Assembly: GCA_002733605.1 (NCBI GenBank)
Contig: NVWK01000014.1
Location: 53,674-117,673, forward strand
Source of the DNA: Robiginitomaculum sp.
Lineage (GTDB): Bacteria; Pseudomonadota; Alphaproteobacteria; Caulobacterales; Maricaulaceae
DNA length: 64,000 bases
Direction of reading: 5' to 3'
Position numbers and translations under genes: made by a program
In this document: positions 43,950 through 52,567 of the stretch, piece after piece
Position numbering within the stretch: the first letter of the stretch is position 1
Layout: each line of letters starts with the position of its first letter
Notes under the pieces: model-generated
Seen by the model: the letters and a program-made list of their open reading frames with translations, nothing else
Database searches by the model: none
Told to the model about the DNA's origin: nothing

Positions 43950-44138
43950 ATGCCAATTGTACATATCTCGGTGATTGAAGGACGATCCAATGAGGCAAAA
44001 GCACATCTTATCGCCGAGGTCACAGATGCTATCGAGCGTACAATCGGTGCCCCAAAAGCGACAATACGAGTGCTTATAAATGAAATACCGGCAGCCCATT
44101 GGGGTGTCGCCGGCGTGCCCAAATCAAATCCTCCTTAA
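43950..44138 (+). CDS. 4-oxalocrotonate tautomerase family protein
   Basis: 62 residues, the exact size of 4-OT. After Met removal the chain begins PIVHISVIEGRS, with the catalytic amino-terminal Pro1. TIGAPKATIRVLINEIPAAHWGVAG (two parts) holds the expected second motif, 'P...RV.I.E.....WG..G'. It interconverts 2-hydroxymuconate and 4-oxalocrotonate. It is the first gene of an eight-gene catabolic operon. The true start is given by the Pro1 requirement; an in-frame extension upstream is not used. Confidence 0.9.
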   Translation: MPIVHISVIEGRSNEAKAHLIAEVTDAIERTIGAPKATIRVLINEIPAAHWGVAGVPKSNPP

Positions 44139-44228
44139 GGCCCGCCTGAAATTAGCCTGAAACAGGCTTGAAGCCAGCCTGAAACCATATGTGCCGAAAC
44201 CAGTAAAATGATCAATTGAAAGAGAATA

Positions 44229-45686
44229 ATGCCTAAAGAATTTAAAAACTATGTGAATGGTCAGTTTGTTGCCAGTACAAAAAAAATCGAGATCATCAAC
44301 CCTGTGAACGGTCAGGTATACGGGGTGTCCCATGAAGCGGATCAGCAGATTGTTGATGCGGCGGTCGCGGCCGCCAAGGCGGCACTGAAAGGTGAATGGG
44401 GTAGTATGACGTTGGCGCGCAGACGCGAGCTCTTGTGTAAACTTGCCGACCGTGTTGATGAACGGTTTGACGAATTTTTGGGGGCCGAAGTTGCAGACAC
44501 AGGCAAACCTTATAGCCTTGCCCGCCGTATAGATATTCCGCGTGGTGCCGCAAATTTTCGGGTGTTTGCAGATACAATCGCCTCGATTTCTACCGAAAGC
44601 TTTCAGATGGATACGCCGGATGAGCAAGGCGCCATAAATTATGCGATCCGTAAACCGCTCGGCGTGATTGCTGTCGTGTCCCCGTGGAATTTACCGTTGC
44701 TTTTGATGACATGGAAAGTGGCGCCGGCAATGGCATGCGGCAATACGATTGTCGTGAAACCTTCGGAAGAAACTCCGGCGACGACCACTTTGCTGGCAGA
44801 AGTGATGGGCGAGGTCGGTATTCCGCCCGGCGTGTTCAATGTTGTGCATGGATATGGGCCGGACTCTGCGGGCGAGTTCCTGACACGCCATAAAGATATT
44901 GACGCGATTACCTTCACCGGCGAGACGACGACTGGCAAGGCGATTATGCGCGTAGCGGCGGAAAACGTGACCCCGCTTTCATTCGAGCTTGGCGGTAAAA
45001 ATCCGGGCATTGTCTTTGCCGATGCCAATTTTGACGACGCGGTTGACGGGATTGCCCGTGCCGTTTTCACTAATACAGGGCAGGTATGCCTGTCAACAGA
45101 GCGCGTCTATGTGGAGCGCCCGATTTTCGATAAATTTGTGGCCGCAATGAAGGTACGCGCAGAAGATTTGAACACTGGTTTCCCCGAAGAAACCCAGACA
45201 AGCCTCGGCCCTCTTATCTCGAAAGAGCACCAGCAGAAAGTGCTCGGCTATTATGATTTAGCCGTTCAAGAAGGAGCCAAAGTCGTGACAGGCGGCGGCG
45301 TGCCCGAGTTCGGGGATGAACGCGATAACGGGTTTTATGTACAGCCAACGATCTGGACGGGACTGGCTGAGGATTCGCGTTGCGTAAAAGAAGAAATTTT
45401 CGGCCCTGTTTGTCATATAACCCCGTTTGATAGCGAAGAAGAAGTGGTCGATCTGGCCAATGATTGCGTCTACGGGCTTATGTCCAGCACCTGGACAACG
45501 GATTTGTCAAAAGCCCATCGTGTAGGGGCCGCGCTTGAATGTGGCATAAATTACGTAAACTGCTGGTTCTTGCGCGATCTGCGCACCCCGTTTGGCGGCG
45601 TAAAAATGTCGGGTATCGGGCGTGAAGGTGGCGTGCACTCGATCAATTTCTATTCCGAACTCGTCAATATTTGCGTCAAACTATAA
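44229..45686 (+). CDS. 2-hydroxymuconic semialdehyde dehydrogenase
   Basis: 485 residues of the aldehyde dehydrogenase superfamily: [17 protein letters not shown] (NAD-binding start, about 149), [19 protein letters not shown], the catalytic Glu in [10 protein letters not shown] (about 254) and Cys in [11 protein letters not shown] (about 287), [13 protein letters not shown], and the C-terminal [12 protein letters not shown]. The [13 protein letters not shown] and [12 protein letters not shown] wording is that of XylG/DmpC/PraB. It oxidises 2-hydroxymuconic semialdehyde to 2-hydroxymuconate, feeding the tautomerase upstream and the decarboxylase downstream. Confidence 0.9.
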   Translation: MPKEFKNYVNGQFVASTKKIEIINPVNGQVYGVSHEADQQIVDAAVAAAKAALKGEWGSMTLARRRELLCKLADRVDERFDEFLGAEVADTGKPYSLARRIDIPRGAANFRVFADTIASISTESFQMDTPDEQGAINYAIRKPLGVIAVVSPWNLPLLLMTWKVAPAMACGNTIVVKPSEETPATTTLLAEVMGEVGIPPGVFNVVHGYGPDSAGEFLTRHKDIDAITFTGETTTGKAIMRVAAENVTPLSFELGGKNPGIVFADANFDDAVDGIARAVFTNTGQVCLSTERVYVERPIFDKFVAAMKVRAEDLNTGFPEETQTSLGPLISKEHQQKVLGYYDLAVQEGAKVVTGGGVPEFGDERDNGFYVQPTIWTGLAEDSRCVKEEIFGPVCHITPFDSEEEVVDLANDCVYGLMSSTWTTDLSKAHRVGAALECGINYVNCWFLRDLRTPFGGVKMSGIGREGGVHSINFYSELVNICVKL

Positions 45687-45702
45687 TCTGAAAGAAAATA
45701 CC

Positions 45703-46497
45703 ATGAGTGATGATAAAACCCTCATTAGTCGTCTTGCGGACAGATTGTTCGAGGCGGAAAATACCAACACCCCATGCGCGCCGCTTCGTAGCGAATTTGC
45801 ACCTGACAATCTGGCTTTGGCCTATGCTATTCAAGAGCACAATGTGAAGCGGGGGCAGGCCGCGGGTCGCCGGGTCATTGGCCGTAAAATCGGTTTAACC
45901 TCGAAAACCGTACAGCGCCAACTGAAAGTTGATCAGCCGGATTTCGGTACAATTTTCGCCGATATGGTGGTTGGTGACGGGGAAGAAATTAGCTTCTCAA
46001 GAGTGCTACAGGCAAAGGTAGAAGCTGAAATCGCTTTGGTTTTAAAGAGCGATCTCGACATGGAGCAACCCACCGTCGCGGATATTATCTCGGCAACAGC
46101 CTATGCATTACCCGCAATAGAAGTGGTCGGAAGCCGCATAACGGACTGGGACATCACCATTACGGATACGATTGCCGACAATGCGTCCAGCGGGCTGATT
46201 ATACTGGGCGACACTCCCAAAAGCTTAAGCGAAATTGATATGCGCTTATGCGGCATGGTCATGGAATCCGGCGGGGATGTGGTCTCGGTCGGGGCCGGAG
46301 TCGCCTGTATGGGCTCGCCGCTGAACGCCGCCGTCTGGATAGCTTATGCCATGAAGAAATTAGGCCAGCCGCTCCGCGCAGGCGATATATTGATGACGGG
46401 GGCACTTGGCCCGATGGTGAATGTAAAACCGGGCGCTTGTTATGACGCCCGTATTTCCGGCCTCGGCTCTGTACGCGCCGTATTCGGGAGCGAATGA
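45703..46497 (+). CDS. 2-oxopent-4-enoate (2-keto-4-pentenoate) hydratase
   Basis: 264 residues of the fumarylacetoacetase-like MhpD/DmpE group: [17 protein letters not shown] (67-83), [29 protein letters not shown] (metal-binding E-x-E), [25 protein letters not shown] and [11 protein letters not shown]. It adds water to 2-oxopent-4-enoate to give 4-hydroxy-2-oxovalerate. The ATG at 45703 lies 16 bases after the dehydrogenase stop. The stop overlaps the next gene by 4 bases. Confidence 0.92.
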   Translation: MSDDKTLISRLADRLFEAENTNTPCAPLRSEFAPDNLALAYAIQEHNVKRGQAAGRRVIGRKIGLTSKTVQRQLKVDQPDFGTIFADMVVGDGEEISFSRVLQAKVEAEIALVLKSDLDMEQPTVADIISATAYALPAIEVVGSRITDWDITITDTIADNASSGLIILGDTPKSLSEIDMRLCGMVMESGGDVVSVGAGVACMGSPLNAAVWIAYAMKKLGQPLRAGDILMTGALGPMVNVKPGACYDARISGLGSVRAVFGSE

Positions 46498-47429
46498 TGG
46501 GTGTTCATGTTGCCATTATTGGCCCGGGGAATATCGGCACAGATTTGATGATAAAGATCATGCGCAAATCATCTTTGCTCGAGGTTAAGGCCATGGTGGG
46601 CATTGACCCAAGCTCTGATGGCCTGGCGAGGGCCAAAAAACTGGGCATTGCGACGACTGCGGAAGGAGTGGATGGTCTGGTCAAAATGCCAGAATTTGCA
46701 GATATAGAAATCGTATTCGACGCCACATCCGCAGGCGCACACACATATCATGACAAAGTTTTACGGGCCTTGGGCCGTACCCTCATCGATTTGACCCCTG
46801 CGGCCATTGGGCCTTATGTGGTGCCTGTCGTCAATGTGGACGCGCATCTGGATCAGACCAATATCAACATGGTGACATGTGGTGGCCAAGCGACAATTCC
46901 GATTGTGGCGGCGATCTCGCAAATAGCCGATGTGAAATATGCCGAAATTATTGCCTCTATCTCTTCACGTTCTGCTGGCCCCGGCACCCGTGCCAATATT
47001 GACGAGTTCACGGAAACAACCTCCCGCGCCATTGAGGTCGTCGGCGGGGCCGGAAAAGGCAAAGCGATCATCATTCTCAATCCGGCCGAACCGCCGATGA
47101 TCATGCGCGATACGGTCTTGTGTTTAAGCGACGATGCGGATACCGAAAAAGTGCGCGAGAGCGTTGAAAAAATGGTCGCAGACGTACAAAAATATGTCCC
47201 CGGATACCGTTTGAAACAGGCGGTGCAATTCGAGACATTTGGCCATAATAATCCGCTTAAAATCCCGGGCTACGGCACATTCACAGGCCTGAAAACATCG
47301 GTATTTTTAGAGGTCGAGGGCGAAGCACATTATTTGCCAGCCTATGCAGGCAATCTCGATATTATGACCTCCGCCGCCGCAGCCACAGCAGAACAACTTG
47401 TGCGACAACGCCAGAGGCGCAGCGCATGA
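46494..47429 (+). CDS. Acetaldehyde dehydrogenase (acylating)
   Basis: 311 residues of the DmpF/MhpF/BphJ family: [19 protein letters not shown] (Rossmann, residues 5-23), [30 protein letters not shown], and [16 protein letters not shown] with the catalytic Cys (about 128). It turns acetaldehyde, CoA and NAD+ into acetyl-CoA. It forms a channelling complex with the aldolase, whose gene starts on its stop (ATGA overlap at 47426). Confidence 0.95.
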   Translation: MMGVHVAIIGPGNIGTDLMIKIMRKSSLLEVKAMVGIDPSSDGLARAKKLGIATTAEGVDGLVKMPEFADIEIVFDATSAGAHTYHDKVLRALGRTLIDLTPAAIGPYVVPVVNVDAHLDQTNINMVTCGGQATIPIVAAISQIADVKYAEIIASISSRSAGPGTRANIDEFTETTSRAIEVVGGAGKGKAIIILNPAEPPMIMRDTVLCLSDDADTEKVRESVEKMVADVQKYVPGYRLKQAVQFETFGHNNPLKIPGYGTFTGLKTSVFLEVEGEAHYLPAYAGNLDIMTSAAAATAEQLVRQRQRRSA

Positions 47430-48463
47430 GCGGCACGCAAAAGCTTTATATTCAAGACGTCACCCTGCGTGACGGCATGCATGCGATCCGCCATCAATAC
47501 AGTGTCGAGCAGGCGGTCGAAATTGCCAAAGCCTTGGACAAGGCGAAAGTGGACAGCATTGAAGTGGCCCACGGAGACGGGCTTTCGGGCAGTAGTTTTA
47601 ATTACGGTTTCGGCGCCCATACGGACATTGAATGGATTGAGGCCGTTGCAGATGTGCTTGAGCACGCCAATGTCGCCACGCTGCTTTTGCCGGGGATCGG
47701 AACGGTTGATGATTTAAAAGCGGCCTACGCCGCCGGTGCACGTTCCGTGCGTGTCGCCACCCATTGCTCCGAGGCCGATATTTCAAAACAGCATATTGAA
47801 ATGGCGCGCACCCTCGGTATGGATGTGGCCGGTTTCTTGATGATGTCACACATGTTGGAGCCAAAAAAACTGGCCGAGCAAGCCAAGCGGATGGAAAGCT
47901 ATGGCGCACACTGCGTCTATGTTACCGATTCTGCGGGCGCTTTGTTGATGAACGACGTGGCAGACCGGTTTAAAGCTTTCAACGACGTTCTGAAGCCCGA
48001 GACCCAAACGGGTATTCATGCCCATCATAATTTGTCCCTAGGTGTCGCGAATTCAATTATCGCGGTCGAGCACGGGGCGACCCGTGTGGACGCGTCTCTG
48101 GCCGGCATGGGGGCGGGGGCGGGCAATGCGCCGCTGGAAGTCTTTATCGCGGCTGCCGATAATCTCGGCTTTGATCATGGCTGTGATTTGTTCCCGCTCA
48201 TGGACGCCGCCGACGATATTGTCCGGCCCCTCCAGGATCGCCCTGTACGGGTTGACCGCGAAAGCCTGTCTCTTGGTTATGCGGGGGTTTATTCAAGTTT
48301 CTTGCGCCATAGCGAAACGGCGGCAGAGACTTACGGGCTTGATGCACGCGATATTCTGATCGAGCTTGGCCGCCGCAATATGGTCGGGGGGCAAGAAGAT
48401 ATGATTGTAGATGTGGCTCTGGATCTGGTTGCCAGTGCAGAGGCAAAAAAACATGGAGTCTGA
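47426..48463 (+). CDS. 4-hydroxy-2-oxovalerate aldolase
   Basis: 345 residues of the HMG-CoA-lyase-like DmpG/MhpE/BphI family: [16 protein letters not shown] (11-26, metal-binding Asp), [55 protein letters not shown] (metal HxH), and [12 protein letters not shown]. It splits 4-hydroxy-2-oxovalerate to pyruvate and acetaldehyde, which the acylating dehydrogenase then takes over. Coupled on both sides: 4-base overlap upstream, 1-base gap to the next ATG. Confidence 0.96.
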   Translation: MSGTQKLYIQDVTLRDGMHAIRHQYSVEQAVEIAKALDKAKVDSIEVAHGDGLSGSSFNYGFGAHTDIEWIEAVADVLEHANVATLLLPGIGTVDDLKAAYAAGARSVRVATHCSEADISKQHIEMARTLGMDVAGFLMMSHMLEPKKLAEQAKRMESYGAHCVYVTDSAGALLMNDVADRFKAFNDVLKPETQTGIHAHHNLSLGVANSIIAVEHGATRVDASLAGMGAGAGNAPLEVFIAAADNLGFDHGCDLFPLMDAADDIVRPLQDRPVRVDRESLSLGYAGVYSSFLRHSETAAETYGLDARDILIELGRRNMVGGQEDMIVDVALDLVASAEAKKHGV

Positions 48464-48464
48464 T

Positions 48465-49235
48465 ATGAGTGTGATTGAAAAATGTGCAGAGATTGTAGAT
48501 GGTGCCGCCCTTGGCGCGTTCGAAATCCCGCAATTAACCCAGAGCGCCGACATAACGCTTGAACAGGCCTATGCGGTGCAAAAAGCCAGTGTCGAGCGCC
48601 GGTTTGCCCGCGGCGAGACATTGCTCGGCGTGAAAATGGGGTTCACCAGTCGTGCCAAGGCCATCCAGATGGGTGTCGATGATTTGATCTATGGGAAATT
48701 GACCACAGGCATGTTTGTTGAAGACGGCGGCGCGATCAATCTTTCGGATTATGTCCACCCGCGTTGCGAGCCGGAGCTGGCGTTTTTGCTCAATAAACCT
48801 CTGGAAGGTAAAGTCGGCATGATGGAAGCCTATGCCGCCGTGGAAGCGGTCGCACCCGCCATCGAGATCATAGACAGTCGCTATGAGAAATTTAAATTCA
48901 GCCTTATTGATGTTGTCGCCGACAATTCTTCGTCTTCTGGCTTTGTGCTCGGGAATTGGCGCACAAAACCCGAAGACCCGTCCAATCTTGGCATGATCCT
49001 GTCCTTTGACGGCAGGCCTGTGCAAATCGGCTCCACAGCTGCCGTCATGGGCAATCCTGTGCGCTCTCTGGTCGCGGCGGCCCGCATGTTGGCCACGGTC
49101 GGGGAACGGCTTGAGGCCGGACAAGTGGTGATGACAGGCGGCGCGACAGCGGCGGAAGCCCTTAGCGCAGGTATAAGCGTCACCGCCGAGCTTGAAGGCT
49201 TGGGGCGGGTTGGTTTTCGGGTGGAACCGGACTAG
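48465..49235 (+). CDS. 2-oxo-3-hexenedioate (4-oxalocrotonate) decarboxylase
   Basis: 256 residues, a paralogue of the hydratase in the same operon: GVKMGFTSRAKAIQMGV (57-73), DLIYGKLTTGMFVEDGG, RCEPELAFLLNKPL (metal site), APAIEIIDSRYEKFKF, and ADNSSSSGFVLGNW. The DSRYxxFxF and NSSSSGF wording is that of XylI/DmpH. It decarboxylates 2-oxo-3-hexenedioate to 2-hydroxypenta-2,4-dienoate and, in known cases, works in a complex with the hydratase. RBS GGAG 6 bases upstream of the ATG. Confidence 0.9.
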   Translation: MSVIEKCAEIVDGAALGAFEIPQLTQSADITLEQAYAVQKASVERRFARGETLLGVKMGFTSRAKAIQMGVDDLIYGKLTTGMFVEDGGAINLSDYVHPRCEPELAFLLNKPLEGKVGMMEAYAAVEAVAPAIEIIDSRYEKFKFSLIDVVADNSSSSGFVLGNWRTKPEDPSNLGMILSFDGRPVQIGSTAAVMGNPVRSLVAAARMLATVGERLEAGQVVMTGGATAAEALSAGISVTAELEGLGRVGFRVEPD

Positions 49236-49243
49236 GGTAGGGC

Positions 49244-49912
49244 ATGACAGACCCTTCGCAGGACATTCAGAAAAAATTGAACCTTGCCGCCCGCGCCTTG
49301 GCCAAGGCCGGGTTTGTGCATGCCTATGGGCATTGCAGTACCAGACTGGACGCTGACACTTTTCTTGTTTGCGCGGCGAAGCCTATGGGCCTGATTGATC
49401 TGGCAGAGGCGGGAACAATTGTGCCCATTGCAGGAGATTTACCGCAAGGGGTTCTGGGCGAGGTGCGCATTCATCAACAGATTTACAAAAACCGACCAGA
49501 CATCAATGCCGTCTGCCGCACAATGCCGCCCCATATTATGGCGTTGGCCGCACTGGCCCGTACCCCCAAACCCCGTCACGGTTTTGGTACATATTTCTCG
49601 CCTGAAATCCCTCTGTGGAATGACCCGCAACTTATTCGCACGATGGAGCAAGCCATTGGTGTCGCGGGTGTATTGGGAGACGGCCGAGCGGTGATGATGC
49701 GCGGCAACGGCCTCGTGTGCGCAGGTGCGGATATCGAACAGGCCGTTGTCTGGACATGGTACGCCGAAGATATGGCGCGGATCGAATTGGAACACCTTAA
49801 AACCGGATTGGATAATCCTGTCATCTCGCCCGCAGCTTGTGCGCAACGCGCCATTGTTAAGGGCCGCATACTTGAGCGCATGTGGGAGCATTTGACTGCG
49901 GGTATTACATAG
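49244..49912 (+). CDS. Class II aldolase/adducin family protein, possible ring-fission-product decarboxylase
   Basis: 222 residues: LAKAGFVHAYGHCSTRLDADTFLV (17-40), AGDLPQGVLGEVRIHQQIYKNRPDINAV (Glu in place of the usual aldolase acid region), TMPPHIMALA, and AVMMRGNGLVCAGADIEQAV. It lacks the dense His set of a fuculose aldolase in part (TMPPH rather than THS) but keeps GHCS and RGNG. Members of this family decarboxylate carboxylated ring-cleavage products (CmtD type), and an aldehyde such as 3-carboxy-2-hydroxymuconic semialdehyde would suit the dehydrogenase in this operon. It is the last gene of the operon. The function is inference from context. Confidence 0.75.
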   Translation: MTDPSQDIQKKLNLAARALAKAGFVHAYGHCSTRLDADTFLVCAAKPMGLIDLAEAGTIVPIAGDLPQGVLGEVRIHQQIYKNRPDINAVCRTMPPHIMALAALARTPKPRHGFGTYFSPEIPLWNDPQLIRTMEQAIGVAGVLGDGRAVMMRGNGLVCAGADIEQAVVWTWYAEDMARIELEHLKTGLDNPVISPAACAQRAIVKGRILERMWEHLTAGIT

Positions 49913-49930
49913 CCAGTTTGTGTTTTTTGG

Positions 49931-50995
49931 CTAAGTTTTATAGACAGCCGCCACTTTGCTAGAATTAAAGATATGGGTCTGCACGAAGTCCGACCATTTT
50001 ACTTTGGCCCCGATTGCGTCCATCGCTCCCATCAAGGGCATCCAGTTCAGCATTTCCTGATTGCCGGATGCGGTGATGGCATCCAACGACGTGTTTTTCC
50101 AGCTCTCGTAATCATTGCGTTGTAGAGCCGCGTACATTTTCTTGTCAAATTCAATGTCGGGCATCATGCGCGAGGTTTTGTCGCACAGGAAAGCATGTGA
50201 CCAGCTGGACGAGGCGATCAGGGCCACCCGATACGGGCTTTCCTTGCAAATCCGTGCCACTTCTGCGCCGAGGTCGAAACAGCGTTTTGGCGAAGGCGAG
50301 GGTGGATCAAATTCGCGTTTGTCCCCAAGCGCACTGACAAACCCCCGATAGCTTATCACGCGCTCCCCGTAGCAATTGATCGGAAACGGGATAATCGGGT
50401 AGGGAAACCCATTGCGGTCATAATCCAGATACAGAATAGCGTTCAGGAACGCATGGGCAATACCCGGATGGTTCAGCGGTTTATAAGCGTAAGAGACATC
50501 AAATTCCGCTTTCAGCAGTTCGCTAACCAAATGCTTGGCCGCAGCTTTGGGGAATTTAATCTCAAAACTTGTATCCGCGCTCTCGCCCCAAACATTGGCT
50601 TTGCCGGTCATATCTGCAGACTCTTGCGCTTGCGCCCAAGGCTTTACCTGCATGTCGTCATAGGCCAAGACGCAAAACGGCGGGATGATATCCTCTTTGA
50701 AGTTTTCGTATTGGTCATCGCCCCATATAATGCAGAAATCGGGATTGAAAGCCCTGATCTCGTCCATACAGCGGCGCATGCCCGAAAGCATGTCTTCGCG
50801 GTGAAGCTTTGCGCTTTTTTCGCCCTCGTCATCACCCCATTCCTTGCGCATTTCCTGTGGCCATTGCGCCATATCTTTCCAATGCGCAGGCAGATCAGGA
50901 TCATTGAGCCGATGCCGGACAATATTGGCCATGTCCTTGTCCGTGCCGCTAAAAGGGGGGTAATGGGAAACGCCAATGCCTAAAATCTCTGCCAT
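49931..50995 (-). CDS. Class III extradiol ring-cleavage dioxygenase (LigB superfamily)
   Basis: 354 residues from the ATG at 50995, start MAEILGIGVSHYPPF, with the metal-binding His12. CIIWGDDQYENFKEDIIPPFCVL (near 111-133) carries acidic residues of the iron site; HPGIAHAFLNAILY and ASSSWSHAFLCDKTSRM (second/third His region) follow. LigB-type enzymes open catechols, protocatechuate or gallate at the meta position with Fe(II). It is unrelated to the VOC dioxygenase upstream. The substrate is unknown. A 36-bp dyad (51020-51055) lies just before its start. Confidence 0.85.
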   Translation of the reverse strand: MAEILGIGVSHYPPFSGTDKDMANIVRHRLNDPDLPAHWKDMAQWPQEMRKEWGDDEGEKSAKLHREDMLSGMRRCMDEIRAFNPDFCIIWGDDQYENFKEDIIPPFCVLAYDDMQVKPWAQAQESADMTGKANVWGESADTSFEIKFPKAAAKHLVSELLKAEFDVSYAYKPLNHPGIAHAFLNAILYLDYDRNGFPYPIIPFPINCYGERVISYRGFVSALGDKREFDPPSPSPKRCFDLGAEVARICKESPYRVALIASSSWSHAFLCDKTSRMMPDIEFDKKMYAALQRNDYESWKNTSLDAITASGNQEMLNWMPLMGAMDAIGAKVKWSDFVQTHIFNSSKVAAVYKT

Positions 50996-51019
50996 GGATA
51001 TGCTTTCTATGAGGGGGTA

Positions 51020-51055
51020 TGTAGTACACATCTTAATTGAAAAATGTGTACTACA
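51020..51055. promoter_or_regulatory. Candidate operator with 12-bp perfect arms before the LigB-type gene
   Basis: TGTAGTACACAT-12-ATGTGTACTACA, 25 bases upstream of the dioxygenase ATG. The GTGTACTACA half recurs upstream of the MarR gene at 52013, so one regulator, probably MarR, is likely to bind both. A further GGATGTACACTCC lies at about 51063. Confidence 0.6.
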
Positions 51056-51100
51056 GGCTCTATAGGATGTACACTCCATAAGTGGTGTAAGGCAAAAAAA

Positions 51101-51964
51101 TTAGCTCGCAAATTCAGCAATATCCGGCTTGGACCCGAATAGACAAAAAGATTCGTCCTCCAGCGCAAATTGTCGGGGCCGATGGGTCGCATCATCTTCG
51201 ATAATCATACGGTCACTGGTCGAAAATTCATAAACCATGCCGTCCAGACCTTCGAAATACAAGAAATAGCCGCCGGATGTTGCGTGGCGACCCGGCCCGA
51301 AAACAATTTTGATATTCCGCTCTTGCAAATGATAGACGAATTTCAGCAAATCGTCGATCGTGTCGACTTGGTGGTTGATATGCTGGATACCCGGCCCGGA
51401 TGTCGGGAACAGCGCGAACTGGTGATGCGTTTGTTTGACGCGCAGCAAAGGTGCAGGCCCGATCCAGTCGCTAATCCGGGCATTGAAATGTTCCAGCCAG
51501 AAATTTTGGTCACGTAGCGGATCAGTTGTGTTCAGGCCAATATGGCCAAACCCCGTAATACCTGTCGGGCGTAGACTTGGGTGATAAGGGCGGTTGGCCT
51601 CTGTCGGGCGCACCCATAATTCTATATGATTGCCCGTAGGGTCTTTAAACCAGCCAAATGCATGGGTGAAGCGCAGTTCAGATTCCGCGTCTGTGCCGTA
51701 CCCGCACTCGATACCCGACCCTTTTAAATACACCATGGCCTTTTCAAGCCCTTTCCAGTCCATCAATTCGAACGCGATCCTGTGATCGCCTGGTTCGCCT
51801 TTGAAATAACAGACCGAGTGATGACGCTTGCCCGCGCGTAAATATAGATGCGTATCTGTACGCTTGATCGATTGTAGACCGACGATTTCAGTACAAAATT
51901 CTTCGGCGGCATCCAAATCCCGTGTGCCAAGATGTACGCAGTGAATATCCCGTAGCTCTATCAT
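51101..51964 (-). CDS. Type I (VOC) extradiol dioxygenase
   Basis: 287 residues with two vicinal-oxygen-chelate repeats. The N-terminal half starts CVHLGTRDLDAAEEFCTEIVGL. The C-terminal, iron-bearing half has GHIGLNTTDP (first His, about 144), IQHINHQVDTIDDL (second His, about 205) and DGMVYEFSTSDR (Glu, about 256), and ends in the usual C-terminal tail with HRPRQF. This is the BphC/CmtC/catechol 2,3-dioxygenase family. A product with an aldehyde group is implied by the semialdehyde dehydrogenase in the facing operon. RBS GGAGGAAAAA fixes the start at 51964. It is divergent from marR. Confidence 0.9.
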   Translation of the reverse strand: MIELRDIHCVHLGTRDLDAAEEFCTEIVGLQSIKRTDTHLYLRAGKRHHSVCYFKGEPGDHRIAFELMDWKGLEKAMVYLKGSGIECGYGTDAESELRFTHAFGWFKDPTGNHIELWVRPTEANRPYHPSLRPTGITGFGHIGLNTTDPLRDQNFWLEHFNARISDWIGPAPLLRVKQTHHQFALFPTSGPGIQHINHQVDTIDDLLKFVYHLQERNIKIVFGPGRHATSGGYFLYFEGLDGMVYEFSTSDRMIIEDDATHRPRQFALEDESFCLFGSKPDIAEFAS

Positions 51965-51981
51965 TTTTTCCTCCATTTAAG

Positions 51982-52009
51982 ATATATAGGAAGTTCACTT
52001 CCTATATAT
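51982..52009. promoter_or_regulatory. Perfect inverted repeat in the marR/dioxygenase promoter
   Basis: ATATATAGGAAGT-TC-ACTTCCTATATAT: 13-bp arms with a 2-base centre, 18 bases upstream of the VOC dioxygenase start. The size and symmetry fit a winged-helix dimer such as MarR. It differs from the GTGTACTACA dyads nearby. Confidence 0.6.
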
Positions 52010-52012
52010 GAG

Positions 52013-52041
52013 GTGTACTACATATAATTAATGATGTACAC
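52013..52041. promoter_or_regulatory. Second dyad in the marR promoter (GTGTACTACAT type)
   Basis: GTGTACTACAT-7-ATGATGTACAC, imperfect (two mismatched pairs). It shares GTGTACTACA with the operator before the LigB-type gene at 51020-51055. It lies about 75 bases before the marR ATG. Confidence 0.5.
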
Positions 52042-52114
52042 TGCTTAAACCCCCATGTAAGGACGAAAGATGTAAGGACGAAAAGATAATGGGCGAAAGC
52101 TGTGAGGGCAAAAT

Positions 52115-52567
52115 ATGGCTACAGGATCAGAACGTGTTGAAAGTTTCGAACTTGGAACATCCGTAGGGCATCTGTTGCGGCGTTGTAATCAACGTTCCCG
52201 GCTTGTGTACGAAAAACATCTTGGCCGCACCGGGATTTCGCGCCAGCAATTGGCCTTGATGATCTCCATCTCTCAAAACCCGAAAATGACCTATAGCCAG
52301 CTTTCTGTTGTCAGTGCCTTCGAGCGCAATACTCTAGCAGATATGATCGAGCGGTTGATCCGCACAGGCGTGGTCAGCAAACAACAATCCGCAAATGATG
52401 GGCGGGCTTACGAGGTTGAAATCACGGACAAAGGCAAGGCGTTTCTCGAAGGGGCGATCCGTGAGGTCGAACAGGTTCAGCAAGAAATCCTGCACTCCAT
52501 TCCGCAAGAGAGCCGCGATGAATTTTTACGATGTTTACGCCTCATCGCCGATATTGAAATGCCTTAA
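52115..52567 (+). CDS. MarR family transcriptional regulator
   Basis: 150 residues. Winged-helix core: GISRQQLALMISISQNPKMTYSQLSVVSAFERNTLADMIERLIRTGVVSKQQSANDGRAYEVEITDKGKAFLEG (seen as the pieces TYSQLSVVSAFERNTLADMI and NDGRAYEVEITDKG, the family's DxR wing). It probably senses an aromatic acid and represses the two dioxygenase genes through the dyads in its own promoter and before the LigB-type gene. It converges on the MFS gene with a 4-base stop-codon overlap. Confidence 0.92.
   Translation: MATGSERVESFELGTSVGHLLRRCNQRSRLVYEKHLGRTGISRQQLALMISISQNPKMTYSQLSVVSAFERNTLADMIERLIRTGVVSKQQSANDGRAYEVEITDKGKAFLEGAIREVEQVQQEILHSIPQESRDEFLRCLRLIADIEMP

Noticed and set aside
48534..49124. 196-codon minus-strand frame in the 4-oxalocrotonate decarboxylase gene
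   Set aside because: It is antisense to a well-matched catabolic gene within an unbroken operon.
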